DNA of 64,000 bases, taken from Halovenus carboxidivorans (GTDB lineage: Archaea > Halobacteriota > Halobacteria > Halobacteriales > Haloarculaceae). A model generated the notes under the pieces. That model ran no database searches. It was not told the DNA's origin and saw only the letters and a list, made by a program, of their open reading frames with translations. The stretch spans positions 1 to 64,000 of the forward strand of contig NZ_WUUT01000008.1 in NCBI RefSeq assembly GCF_009831575.1, in the 5' to 3' direction. The translations under genes were made by a program, and so were the position numbers. Each line of letters starts with the position of its first letter. Positions within the stretch are counted from its first letter, which is position 1. Positions 1-8,841 of the stretch are shown piece after piece.

Positions 1-106
1 AGTTCAGCGTTGGACAGCCGGTGGTATAGTTGATCGAGCGGATTCTCGGACTCTGGGGGCGTTTCTCAGCGCCGTGGGAACACCACCCAAAGATGATCGG
101 GTGCCT

Positions 107-115
107 CTTATATAC
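107..115. promoter_or_regulatory. TATA-like element in the left-edge intergenic region
   Basis: A CTTATATAC element lies in the otherwise gene-free first 238 bases. Read on the minus strand it is GTATATAAG, which would drive a gene off the left edge; read on the plus strand it could start a leader of about 100 bases for the kinase gene at 239. The direction cannot be settled from this window. Confidence 0.35.
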
Positions 116-238
116 TGATCACGGCGGCGACCTGTGGGGGTCGCAATCGTGGCCATCGGTGTGCACGCGGGCGTTCACGGTGGTTGTGAACAAAAGGCAC
201 GTTTTAATTGTCGTAATCTCGTAGTCTGAGACGGTCAG

Positions 239-2047
239 ATGACTGAGTCCGGGGGGACAGTCGACGTGGTCCACGTCGACGACGATCAACACGTGAGAGA
301 ACTCACTGCGACGTACCTCGAACGTGAAGACGAGCGCATCACCGTTCATACTGCGGCGACTGCCGAGGAGGGCCGCACGTTGCTCGACCGGATCGACCCG
401 GACTGCGTCATCTCGGACTACGAGATGTCCGAGACGGACGGAATCGAATTTCTCAGAACGGTCCGGGAGAGCCACCCCGACCTCCCGTTCATCCTGTTCA
501 CTGGAAAGGGAAACGAGAGCGTCGCCAGCGAGGCAATTGCGGCTGGCGTTACCGATTATCTCCAGAAGGGGAGCGGCGGGGATCAGTACGCGGTCCTGGC
601 CAACCGACTGATGAACGCGGTCGAGGCGTCGCGTTCGCGGGCGGCGCTCGCCGAGCGAAACCGTGATCTCCGCAGATACAAGCGCATGATAAACGCCATG
701 CAGGAGGCGGCGTGGATCTACGATGCGGAAGGACAGTTCGAGGTTGTCAACGAATCACTGGCCGCGTGGTACGACACGACCCGGGAGGCGCTGGAAGGAA
801 CAGAGGGGAACCTGCTCGCGCTCATCCGCGAGGAGAGCGAGGCCGAGCGTCCGTTTCGGGAACTGCTCGACGGCGAGCGCGAACGGCTTCACGGCCGGAT
901 CGAGAGCAACTTTCCCGGTCACGGCCACGCCGTCATCGATTACCGGCTCTATCCGCTAACCGACGGCGAAGAGCGGAAGGCTGTCGGCGTCGCTCGGGAT
1001 GTCACGGAGGCACAGCACCGCGAGGAGCGTCTCCGCCGGTACAAGACGATTCTCGAAACGATCGACGACGCCGCCTTCGTCGTCGACGAGACGCGCCGGG
1101 TGAGCTACGCGAACCCCGCCGCGATGGAGAACGTCTCGCTGTCCCCCGGCGAAGTGCTCGGTGAACCCATCGAAGCACTTGTCGACCGATATGCCGCGAC
1201 TACCGAGGAGACAGAGCGGTTCGTCCAGACGCTGAATTCGGCGTTCGCGGAGCCGAGTCCGGACGAACCGACCGAAGTCACGCTCACGCTTTCGGTCCAG
1301 GGGACCGAGGTGACCTTCGAGTACCGGTTCGCTCCGATCGTCGAAGGCGGAACCGCATCGGCAGTCGTCGTCACCGGACGAGACGTGACCGAGCGCAAGG
1401 AGCGCGAGCGCCGACTCAACGAGCAGAACGAACGCCTCGAAGAGTTTGCCAGCGTCGTCAGCCACGACCTGCGGAATCCGCTGCACGTCGCGGCGACACA
1501 CCTCGAACTCGCCCGCGAGGAGAGCGATTCCGACCACATCGGGGATGCGCTCGACGCCATCGAACGGAGCCAGGCGCTCGTCGACGACCTGTTGACGCTG
1601 GCACGGGAGGGGGACCAGTTGGACGAACTCGAGTCGGTCGACCTCCAGGAGATTGCCGACGAGTGTTGGTGCGCTGTCGAGACCGACGCGGAGCGTCTCG
1701 AAACCGGGGAGTTGCCGAGCGTACGGGCCGACCCGGGACGGCTCAGACAGTTGTTCGAGAATCTCTTTCGGAACGCGGTCGAACACGGCGGCTCCGGTGT
1801 CGCCGTAACCGTCGGACGGCTACCGGATGGCTTCTACGTCGAAGACGACGGCGTGGGAGTTCCGGAGGACAAGACAGAGCAGATTTTCGAGCCCGGTTTC
1901 TCGACCGATCCCGACGGGACCGGATTCGGCCTGCGGATCGTACAGGAGATTGCCAACGCTCACGGCTGGAGTGTCACGGTGACTGACGGCACCGATGGCG
2001 GCGCTCGCTTCGAGATCAGAGGTGTCGAGCCACTCGTCCGGCAGTGA
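239..2047 (+). CDS. Receiver-PAS-PAS sensor histidine kinase
   Basis: A 602-residue soluble signalling kinase. Residues 8-120 form a receiver domain with acidic residues D14-D16, phospho-acceptor D60 (ISDYEM), T88 and K90. Two PAS-like sensor segments follow at about 150-260 and 265-385. The HisKA helix carries the phospho-accepting H409 (VVSHDLRNPL), and the HATPase domain shows the N box (N512), G1 (DDGVG, 536-540) and G2 (DGTGFGL, 559-565). No membrane helices are seen, so it should sense an intracellular or diffusible cue. This receiver-first arrangement is common in haloarchaeal kinases. No response-regulator gene is adjacent, so the target is unknown. Start ATG at 239. Confidence 0.9.
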   Translation: MTESGGTVDVVHVDDDQHVRELTATYLEREDERITVHTAATAEEGRTLLDRIDPDCVISDYEMSETDGIEFLRTVRESHPDLPFILFTGKGNESVASEAIAAGVTDYLQKGSGGDQYAVLANRLMNAVEASRSRAALAERNRDLRRYKRMINAMQEAAWIYDAEGQFEVVNESLAAWYDTTREALEGTEGNLLALIREESEAERPFRELLDGERERLHGRIESNFPGHGHAVIDYRLYPLTDGEERKAVGVARDVTEAQHREERLRRYKTILETIDDAAFVVDETRRVSYANPAAMENVSLSPGEVLGEPIEALVDRYAATTEETERFVQTLNSAFAEPSPDEPTEVTLTLSVQGTEVTFEYRFAPIVEGGTASAVVVTGRDVTERKERERRLNEQNERLEEFASVVSHDLRNPLHVAATHLELAREESDSDHIGDALDAIERSQALVDDLLTLAREGDQLDELESVDLQEIADECWCAVETDAERLETGELPSVRADPGRLRQLFENLFRNAVEHGGSGVAVTVGRLPDGFYVEDDGVGVPEDKTEQIFEPGFSTDPDGTGFGLRIVQEIANAHGWSVTVTDGTDGGARFEIRGVEPLVRQ

Positions 2048-2102
2048 ACCCGGTGTCAGCCGCGGCACCGACGTGTTGCTGAGAGTGAAACCATGATCGA
2101 TT

Positions 2103-2110
2103 ACTTATAC
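2103..2110 (+). promoter_or_regulatory. TATA box of the sppA-like gene
   Basis: ACTTATAC is centred about 29 bases upstream of ATG 2136. This fits a leaderless transcript and supports that ATG over the in-frame TTG at 2124. Confidence 0.5.
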
Positions 2111-2135
2111 AGCTGTAAGCCAATTGGTCGCCTGC

Positions 2136-3128
2136 ATGCCAGTCGGTCCACTCGATTCGAGGCGGGGGCAGATTGCCCTCGTCGCAGTTCTCGCAGTCGC
2201 TGCCGGTGCGGTACTCGCACCGCAGGTGTACAGTTCGACAAGCGGACCGGACGGGACCGTCGCCGTGATCGAACTCGAGGGGACGATCGACGAATCGACG
2301 GCCCAGTTCGTCGAGGGGCAACTTCGTGACGCCCGACGGAACGACTCTATCAAGGCCGTCGTTCTCGAGGTCAACAGTCCCGGTGGGCTCCCGGCACAGA
2401 GCGAGCGGATCTACGCCGCCGTCGAGCGGACGAGCCAGCAGATGCCGGTGATCGCCGCGGTCGACACGCTCGGCGCATCCGGTGCGTATCTCTCTATCGT
2501 TCCGGCTGATGATATCTACGTCGCACCGTCCGCCCAGGCGGTCGGCAGCGTCGGTGTCACCGGGACGGCACCACAGCCGCTTACTCCGTCGGCCGGCGAT
2601 ACCGGGCCGAACAAGGGCAGCACGCACCCGGACGACGCTCGGGCAAATCGGGAGACCCTCGCGAACCTGTTCCTCGAAAGCGTGATGACACAGCGCGGTG
2701 ACGAGATCGAACTGAGCCGCGAGGAGGTCTCGCGTGCGAACGTCTACCTGGGAACGGAGGCCGTCGAGAACGGGTTCGCAGACGAACTCGGGTTCGTCAG
2801 CGACGCGATCAACGACGCGGCGAACCGTGCCGGACTCGATTCCTACGAGGTCGACACCCGGCGGGCCGAACAGCAGCAGAACCCGCTGTCCAGCCTGCCA
2901 CTGCAGACCGAGGACGGCCGAGTTGTCGTCGGTCAGGATCAGAAGACGCTCAACGGAAACCTGATCCTCGCCGTGGCCCCGCAGTACGTCGACGAGGTCG
3001 TTCCACCGGAGTACGAGGTGGTCTATCACTCCGGGGAGTACGTCCCCGAAGCGGCCCGTCAGTCCGGTTCCAGCGAGACGGCCCCGACACAGGAGTCCAC
3101 TGCCGAACAGGGAGGTGACGAGAAATGA
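2136..3128 (+). CDS. sppA: SppA-like membrane serine protease (peptidase family S49)
   Basis: About 330 residues. One N-terminal membrane helix (about 12-30) is followed by an SppA/ClpP-fold domain. The family signature NSPGG is at 80-84 and the candidate nucleophile is S115 in GASGAY. SppA enzymes use a Ser-Lys dyad; K160 (GPNKGS) is the best-placed lysine, an assignment by spacing only. Family members cut remnant signal peptides or membrane proteins with the active site outside or within the membrane. The gene overlaps the next one by 4 bases (ATGA), so the two are probably translated together. The start was moved from TTG 2124 to ATG 2136 because of the TATA spacing. Confidence 0.8.
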   Translation: MPVGPLDSRRGQIALVAVLAVAAGAVLAPQVYSSTSGPDGTVAVIELEGTIDESTAQFVEGQLRDARRNDSIKAVVLEVNSPGGLPAQSERIYAAVERTSQQMPVIAAVDTLGASGAYLSIVPADDIYVAPSAQAVGSVGVTGTAPQPLTPSAGDTGPNKGSTHPDDARANRETLANLFLESVMTQRGDEIELSREEVSRANVYLGTEAVENGFADELGFVSDAINDAANRAGLDSYEVDTRRAEQQQNPLSSLPLQTEDGRVVVGQDQKTLNGNLILAVAPQYVDEVVPPEYEVVYHSGEYVPEAARQSGSSETAPTQESTAEQGGDEK

Positions 3129-4204
3129 ATCGCTGGGCGACACTTCTCGGCGTGTTCGTCGGCGTCTTCGTGTTGACCGTCGGTCTGGTCGCCGTGGGTG
3201 GGTTCGTCCTCGGGGATAGCCAGCCCAACCAGGCCGACGTCCAGACTGACCAGTGGCAACTCGACAACGTCGCTCCCGACGGCGCGAGCGAGGGCGGAGA
3301 GATCACGATGGACAGCGAGGAGTCGAACAAGACGGTGCTCGTCCACCTCCCGTCGACAGCGACCGCGAGCGGGACGGGAATCCAGATTCCCCTCCAGGGA
3401 ACAGACAGTGCAATAACGACCGGATCGGCAGCGGGCCAAGAGCGGTCTGTCGGCGCGCTCGCGTCGACGCTCGTCGCGAACGGTCACGAGGTAGAGTTCT
3501 ACACGCAGTCGACACAGACGGGTAGCTCGTTCGGCCAACAGAGCACACTCGCCACCGAACTGAGCGACGTCGACGCGTTCGTGACGGTCGCGCCCGCGTC
3601 GCTGTCGAGCACCGACCTCGCTGACGTGCGGACCTTCGCCGAGGAGGGAGGTCGCGTCTTCGTCGGTGCAGATCCGGGTCAGGTCCAGGGCACCATCGAG
3701 GTCGGCTCTCCGGCCGGAATCTATCAGGAAACCGGCTACGTCTACAACGTCGCGGAGAACGATCAGAACTTCCTCAGTGTCTTCGCCGAGCCGTCCGGTG
3801 AGTCACCGATCACGGACGGAATCGAGCGAGTCGTCTTCCGCGGCGCGGCACCGGTCAACCAGGCAGGGGAGACCCCGGTGTTCACGACGGAAGGGCAACT
3901 CACGACCAGCCAGCAGAACGGAACCTTCGGCGTCGGTGCCGTCGACGGGAACATGACGGCCCTGGGAGACACGAGTTTCCTGCGCCCGGAAAACGCCTAC
4001 CGAGCGGACAACAACGTGTTGATCGGCAACCTCGCCGACTTCCTCGTCACCGGCAACGTCAGCGAGAACCCGTTCCAGGAGTCGGCCGGAGTCGGTCAGC
4101 CAGGCGGCGGCACACCCCCCGGCGGCGGCCTCCGACCTCCGACTAACGGCACCAGCGGCATCGGTGACCTCGACTCCGGAGCAGCCGAATCGACGAGCGA
4201 CTGA
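3125..4204 (+). CDS. Membrane-anchored extracellular protein with a DUF4350-like domain
   Basis: 359 residues. An N-terminal hydrophobic segment (about 7-30) acts as a signal or anchor. The exported part contains a Rossmann-like GATase/DUF4350-type domain: a strand ending in LVHLP, then a hydrophobic strand DAFVTVAPAS and the turn FAEEGGRVFVGADPG. The C-terminus is a Gly/Pro/Thr/Ser-rich tail. Several N-x-S/T sequons (NKT, NGT, NMT, NVS) suggest glycosylation. It is coupled by a 4-base overlap to the SppA-like gene, so it may be that protease's partner or a linked envelope factor; this is inference. The exact function is not known. Confidence 0.6.
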   Translation: MNRWATLLGVFVGVFVLTVGLVAVGGFVLGDSQPNQADVQTDQWQLDNVAPDGASEGGEITMDSEESNKTVLVHLPSTATASGTGIQIPLQGTDSAITTGSAAGQERSVGALASTLVANGHEVEFYTQSTQTGSSFGQQSTLATELSDVDAFVTVAPASLSSTDLADVRTFAEEGGRVFVGADPGQVQGTIEVGSPAGIYQETGYVYNVAENDQNFLSVFAEPSGESPITDGIERVVFRGAAPVNQAGETPVFTTEGQLTTSQQNGTFGVGAVDGNMTALGDTSFLRPENAYRADNNVLIGNLADFLVTGNVSENPFQESAGVGQPGGGTPPGGGLRPPTNGTSGIGDLDSGAAESTSD

Positions 4205-4211
4205 CGACGTC

Positions 4212-4220
4212 GGCGTTTTT
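4212..4220 (+). terminator. T-rich terminator between convergent genes
   Basis: The run GTTTTTTAT lies 8-16 bases past the stop codon of the DUF4350-like gene and just before the end of the convergent gene at 4236. Short T tracts are the usual haloarchaeal termination signal. Confidence 0.45.
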
Positions 4221-4235
4221 TATTCGGCCGAGCGA

Positions 4236-5183
4236 TCAGACGGCGAGAAGTCGTTCGTGCGCGGCCCAGAGCGCGGCCGTCCGGACAGACATTTCGACTG
4301 CAAGCCCGTCCGACCAGGCGGAGTGGCCGAGTTCGTCGACGGACTCGTCGGCGCTGAGTTCGTCACGAAGGGAGTCGACCGCGTGGCGGTGGTCAGCGTC
4401 GACACGGAGAACGTATCGCAGCGTCGTCGTCTCGGGGCCGACGACCGCGCTGACTCCCGCCGCCCGGGTTCCCCGAACGAGCGTGTCGAGCGCCGTGGCC
4501 GACTCCGGCAGTTCGGCACGGAGCGCGTGCCGTGTCTGTTCGCCAACCGTCGCGTGAACCACGACATCACCGTCGAGGACAGCCCCGAGTTCCGAATCAC
4601 CGGCGTCGTCCGGGACCGCCGACCGTGACTGCTCGCGGGCACTGAGAAGCCGCTCCGTCGAGTCGTCTGAGGACAGGCCGTGGGCCATGTCGATCCGCTG
4701 CCCACCGACGACCAGTGCCGCTGTCGGGGTATCCCTGGTCAGCAGTTCCGGTCCGGGGCCGTCTCGCCGCTTTCCGGAGCGTCGAGTCGCCGCCCGTTCG
4801 GAGAGCGACCGGGACCCGGTGACGCGGCGGAAGTTCGTCTTCGCCTCGAGTTCGGTCGCGATTGCGTCCGGGTCGAAGGAGCCGTAGGCTGTCCCGAGGC
4901 CGGTCTGAATTTCGCGGCCCGTGGTCCGTACTGACGCCGAGACGTGCTCGACGGCAGCGGGCGAGAGCGACTGGTAGCGACGGTTCGCCGCCGTGATCTG
5001 CGGGGCGACCGCGTCGGGAACTCCCGTGAGTCCGATCACCTGTGGTGAGCCCCGGACGGCGACCGCTGTCTCGCCGCGAGCGAGACGAGCGTCGCCGTCG
5101 GACGACGCCGCGGCCGCTCCGAGGAGCGGCCCGCCGAGCGAGAGCACGACTGCGCGTCTGAGAAAGCGCCGTCTAGTTGGCAT
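4236..5183 (-). CDS. Tat-exported protein of unknown function
   Basis: 315 residues. The N-terminus has a twin-arginine signal (RRRFLRRA) followed by a hydrophobic stretch and an Ala-rich cleavage region near residues 20-27, so it should be exported folded through the Tat system. The remainder is mixed alpha/beta with no cysteines and no catalytic motif I recognise. It is a single gene, divergent from the ATP synthase operon and convergent with the gene ending at 4204. A TATA-like box about 26 bases upstream supports this ATG. Confidence 0.7.
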   Translation of the reverse strand: MPTRRRFLRRAVVLSLGGPLLGAAAASSDGDARLARGETAVAVRGSPQVIGLTGVPDAVAPQITAANRRYQSLSPAAVEHVSASVRTTGREIQTGLGTAYGSFDPDAIATELEAKTNFRRVTGSRSLSERAATRRSGKRRDGPGPELLTRDTPTAALVVGGQRIDMAHGLSSDDSTERLLSAREQSRSAVPDDAGDSELGAVLDGDVVVHATVGEQTRHALRAELPESATALDTLVRGTRAAGVSAVVGPETTTLRYVLRVDADHRHAVDSLRDELSADESVDELGHSAWSDGLAVEMSVRTAALWAAHERLLAV

Positions 5184-5205
5184 TGGCCCCGGATATGGAG
5201 CGGGG

Positions 5206-5214
5206 ATATACAGT
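5206..5214 (-). promoter_or_regulatory. TATA box of the Tat-exported protein gene
   Basis: On the minus strand the box reads CTGTATATC, centred about 26 bases upstream of the start codon at 5183, giving a leaderless transcript. Confidence 0.55.
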
Positions 5215-5277
5215 ATTTGTGACCAGTTTCTGACAGTGAAACAACAGCGGTGGGACGGGATCGGACCGACAGACCGG

Positions 5278-5300
5278 ATCTGCCGGAGAACAGGGCAGAT
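5278..5300. promoter_or_regulatory. Inverted repeat upstream of the ATP synthase operon
   Basis: ATCTGCC and GGCAGAT face each other across a 9-base spacer. The element sits 75-97 bases upstream of atpH and 95-117 upstream of the divergent gene, a position suited to a protein-binding site. Confidence 0.35.
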
Positions 5301-5374
5301 AGCGGGCCGAGCGAGCGGCGTCTAAATCCGCAACAACCAAATACGCATTTACACAAGACACAGACGATTGAGGA

Positions 5375-5707
5375 ATGCCTGACCAGAAGGTACTGCGGGA
5401 GATCAAGGAGTCCGAAGCAGAGGCCGACGAAATAATCGAGGAGGCCCGCGAGGAGGCCGACGAGCGGATCGCCGAGGCCCGCGAGGAGGCCGAACGGATC
5501 CGAGAGCAGGCCCGCGAGGAGGCCACCGAGGAGGCTGAAACGCGGATCGAGGAGGCTCGCGAGGAGATCGAAGCCGAGCGCGAGGAGATCATCGCCGAGG
5601 GCGAGCAGGTCCGGGAGGATCTCGAAGCACAGGCCGAGGAACGGATCGACGACGTGACCGAGTTCACACTCGAACAGTTCACGGAGGCGATCCATGCTCA
5701 GACCTGA
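5375..5707 (+). CDS. atpH: A-type ATP synthase subunit H (peripheral stalk)
   Basis: 110 residues, almost entirely a charged coiled coil of repeated EEAREEA-type units, as expected for AhaH/subunit H, which pairs with subunit E to form the peripheral stalks. It has no membrane segment. It is the first gene of the operon and its end overlaps atpI by 14 bases. The only promoter-like sequence nearby is a weak GCATTTACAC about 26 bases upstream. Confidence 0.88.
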   Translation: MPDQKVLREIKESEAEADEIIEEAREEADERIAEAREEAERIREQAREEATEEAETRIEEAREEIEAEREEIIAEGEQVREDLEAQAEERIDDVTEFTLEQFTEAIHAQT

Positions 5708-7958
5708 GCAGATGTCCAAGATCTCGGTGGCAGGCTCGAAGCGCGTCATGGACGACGTCATCGAGACGATGCACGAACTGAACCTCGTCCACATCACCGA
5801 CTACGACGGTTCGTGGGAGGGGTTCGAGCCCGGTGACTCCCTGGAGGGCGCGGACGAGGTCTCCAGCAAACTCGTGACCGTTCGGGCGCTGGAGAGCAGC
5901 CTCGGTCTCGACGAGGACGAGATCGACTCCGATGCGACGGTCGATCTCACCAACGCCGACGAGCGCCTCGAAGAGATCCGCCAGGAAGTCAACGATCTCG
6001 ACGACCGCCGCAACGAACTCGAGGACCGGAAACGCGAGATCGACGAACAGCTCGACCAGATGGAACTGTTCGCCGACCTCGGACTCGATCTCGATCTGCT
6101 CTGGGGCTACGACTCCCTGGACGTCCTCGTCGGTGAGGGCGACGCCGCGGCGATCGAGGAGTCCCTCGCGGAGGCCGATCACGTCGAGGAGTACGAGGTC
6201 TTCACCGGCTCTTCGAGCAACAGTGTCGCAATCTTCGGCTACCTGGCGGAGGACGCCGAGGACGACCTCGACGACGCGCTCGTGGGCGTCCCGTTCACGG
6301 CCTACGAGGTCCCACAGACGGAGGGCGATCCGGAGTCGAACGTCGCAGATCTGCAGGAGGAGCGCCAGCAGATCGAGGCGGAACTCGAATCGATCGAAAA
6401 CGAACTCAACTCGATCAAACTGAACTCCGGAAACTTCCTGCTGGCACTCGAAGAGGAGCTGACCATCGAGGCGGAGAAGACGGAGGCTCCGCTCCGGTTC
6501 GCAACGACAGAGCGGTCGTTCATCGTCGAGGGATGGGTCCCGACGAACAAGGTCGAGGACCTCGAGTCGACGCTCGATTCGGAGATCGGCGGCCGGCTCG
6601 AAATCTCGGAGATCAAACGCGCGGAGTACACGGACGCCAGCGGTCACTCCGAGGAGGAGGTCCACGACGAGCAGGCGGCCACCGACGGCGGAGAGACGGT
6701 CGCGACCGACGGCGGAACGCCGGCGGGGGAGCCGTCCACCGAGGAGGACGAGCAGGTCATGACCGACGGCGGCAAATCCGACGGCGACCTCGTTACCGTC
6801 GAGGACGACCCGCCGGTCATCCAGCGGAACTCCAAGATCGTGAACCCGTTCGAGATCCTGACGCGGGCGGTCAACCAGCCGAAGTACTCGGAGTTCGATC
6901 CGACCATCACGCTGTTTCTGACCTTCCCGCTGTTTTTCGGGTTCATGATCGGTGACGTGGGATACGGACTGCTGTACGTCCTGCTCGGCTACACCGTCTA
7001 CAAGAAGTTCGAGGACGCAGTCTCGGACTTCGGTGCCGTCATCGTCTGGCTCGGACTGTGGACCACGCTGTTCGGGTTCCTGTACGGAGAGGTACTCGGG
7101 TTGCACTTCATCGAACAGATGGGCTATCACCCCGTCCTCAAGAAGGGACTCGACTCGACGGCGTGGGCGATTAGCTGGCTGCTCATCGCCGTGATCGCCG
7201 GCTGGGTCCACCTGAACATCGGCTACATCCTGAATTTCGTCGAGGAGTTGTCCGTTCACGGCGCAAAGGAGGCCGTGGTCGAAGTCGGCTCGTGGATCCT
7301 GATGTTGAACGGACTGTGGATGTTCATCTTCAGCAAACTCTTCGAGGGCGGCAAGCCCTCCTTCGGCGAGTACGCACTCGTCGGCCAGAACGCGATGCTC
7401 GCAGAGGGACCGATCGGGTTCGGCTTCACCGGGTTCCCGGCGGTCTTCGGCTGGATTGGACTCGGCCTGTTCCTCCTCGGCATCGTCATCCTGCTCACCG
7501 GCCCGTGGTACGAGGTCGTCGAGTTCCTCGTCCCGCTGGCACACGTGCTGTCGTACACCCGACTGACCGCGGTGCTGCTCGCGAAGGCTGGGATGGCGCT
7601 GGCGGTCAATCTCCTGTACTTCGGCGCGTACTCGGACGAGGAGGGATTCCACTTCATGCACGAGTACGCCCCCGGATACGAGCCACATGGAGAGGAAGCC
7701 GAAGTGGTCTTCGGCGGCATCTCCAACATGGGCGGCACGCTGATCGAACTCGGACCGGTACAGCTCGCGCTGGAGGGCGCACTGCTCGGCCTGCCGGTCT
7801 ACATCGTCGGTCACGTTGTCGTGTTAGCAATCGGAGGAACCGCCGCCATACAGGCTGTCCGCCTCGAATACTTCGAGTTCTTTGAGAAGTTTTATGAAGG
7901 CGGTGGCAAGAACTATGAACCGTTCGGACACGAACGAACGCACACATCGGACGACTAA
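5694..7958 (+). CDS. atpI: A-type ATP synthase subunit I (membrane stator, a-subunit)
   Basis: 754 residues. The cytoplasmic N-terminal half (to about residue 360) is coiled-coil rich. The C-terminal half has seven or eight membrane helices, including FPLFFGFMIGDVGYG and the helix with VLSYTRLTAVLLAKAG, whose arginine matches the essential proton-channel arginine of V/A-type a subunits. Between the halves is an acidic low-complexity insert (about 320-365) with three TDGG motifs, a haloarchaeal embellishment. With the K ring it forms the proton path. It overlaps atpH by 14 bases. Confidence 0.95.
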   Translation: MLRPEQMSKISVAGSKRVMDDVIETMHELNLVHITDYDGSWEGFEPGDSLEGADEVSSKLVTVRALESSLGLDEDEIDSDATVDLTNADERLEEIRQEVNDLDDRRNELEDRKREIDEQLDQMELFADLGLDLDLLWGYDSLDVLVGEGDAAAIEESLAEADHVEEYEVFTGSSSNSVAIFGYLAEDAEDDLDDALVGVPFTAYEVPQTEGDPESNVADLQEERQQIEAELESIENELNSIKLNSGNFLLALEEELTIEAEKTEAPLRFATTERSFIVEGWVPTNKVEDLESTLDSEIGGRLEISEIKRAEYTDASGHSEEEVHDEQAATDGGETVATDGGTPAGEPSTEEDEQVMTDGGKSDGDLVTVEDDPPVIQRNSKIVNPFEILTRAVNQPKYSEFDPTITLFLTFPLFFGFMIGDVGYGLLYVLLGYTVYKKFEDAVSDFGAVIVWLGLWTTLFGFLYGEVLGLHFIEQMGYHPVLKKGLDSTAWAISWLLIAVIAGWVHLNIGYILNFVEELSVHGAKEAVVEVGSWILMLNGLWMFIFSKLFEGGKPSFGEYALVGQNAMLAEGPIGFGFTGFPAVFGWIGLGLFLLGIVILLTGPWYEVVEFLVPLAHVLSYTRLTAVLLAKAGMALAVNLLYFGAYSDEEGFHFMHEYAPGYEPHGEEAEVVFGGISNMGGTLIELGPVQLALEGALLGLPVYIVGHVVVLAIGGTAAIQAVRLEYFEFFEKFYEGGGKNYEPFGHERTHTSDD

Positions 7959-7976
7959 CAATACCCCAACATACCC

Positions 7977-8234
7977 ATGATTGAAGCCCTAAGCGTTGTA
8001 CTGAGTCAAGCACAGGCGACTGGAGGCGCACCAGCACTCGAACCACAGGCGGCCGCGGCAATCGCTGTCGGTCTGGCAGCGATCGCGACGGGATACGCAC
8101 AGCGCGGGATCGGTTCCGCCGCTGTCGGTGCCGTCGCGGAGGACAGCGACAACCTGATCTCAGGGCTGATTTTCACAGCCATTCCTGAGACACTGATCAT
8201 TATCGCGTTCGTGACCATCTTCATCGTGGGTTAA
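7977..8234 (+). CDS. atpK: A-type ATP synthase subunit K (proteolipid ring)
   Basis: 85 residues with two hydrophobic helices joined by a short polar loop (GYAQRGIGSAA). E71 in the second helix (AIPETLII) is the ion-carrying carboxylate. The first 20 residues are variable and may be trimmed. The two-helix size, rather than a duplicated four-helix form, points to a rotor with one carboxylate per hairpin. The gene starts 18 bases after atpI. Confidence 0.93.
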   Translation: MIEALSVVLSQAQATGGAPALEPQAAAAIAVGLAAIATGYAQRGIGSAAVGAVAEDSDNLISGLIFTAIPETLIIIAFVTIFIVG

Positions 8235-8259
8235 CACTCACACCCCCCATTACTCACCT

Positions 8260-8841
8260 ATGAGTCTGGATACAGTTGTCGAGGACATTAGAGAACAGGC
8301 CCGCGCGCGTGCGGACGAGATCCGCGACGAGGCCGACGCCGAGGCCGAGGAGATCATCGCCGAGGCAGAGGCCGACGCCGAGGAGATCCGCGAGGAGATC
8401 CTCGACGACGCCGAGCGGACGATCGAGCAGGAGCGCGAGCAGAAGCTCTCGAGCGCGAAACTCGAAGCCAAGCAGGCCCGCCTGGAGGCCCGTCGAGACG
8501 TCCTCCAGTCGGTTCGAGACGACATCGAGCAGGAAGTGTCGGAGCTGTCCGGCGACCAGCGCGCGGAGCTTACCGAAGCGTTGCTCGATGCGACCGCCGA
8601 GGAGTTCGACGACGACGCGTCGGTTCGGATCTACGGCCGGGCCGAGGACCAGGAACTGCTCGAAGAGCTACTCGAAGAGTACGACGGCTTCGAGTACGAC
8701 GGCGAGTTCGACTGTCTCGGCGGCGTGGTCGCGGAGAGCGACGAGTCCCGCGTCCGGGTCAAGAACACCTTCGATTCCGTCCTCGACGAAGTCTGGGAGA
8801 ACAATCTCCGTGAAATAAGTGACAGACTGTTCGAGCAATGA
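8260..8841 (+). CDS. atpE: A-type ATP synthase subunit E (peripheral stalk)
   Basis: 193 residues. The first 90 form a long charged helix partnering subunit H; the rest is the globular head with LGGVVAESDE, typical of V/A-type subunit E, which contacts the catalytic A/B hexamer. It ends with an ATGA overlap into atpC. Confidence 0.93.
   Translation: MSLDTVVEDIREQARARADEIRDEADAEAEEIIAEAEADAEEIREEILDDAERTIEQEREQKLSSAKLEAKQARLEARRDVLQSVRDDIEQEVSELSGDQRAELTEALLDATAEEFDDDASVRIYGRAEDQELLEELLEEYDGFEYDGEFDCLGGVVAESDESRVRVKNTFDSVLDEVWENNLREISDRLFEQ

Noticed and set aside
1-90. tRNA-like sequence at the left edge (GGTGGT pairing with ACCACC)
   Set aside because: The complementary ends exist, but there is no T-loop (TTCRANY) or proper D- and anticodon arms.
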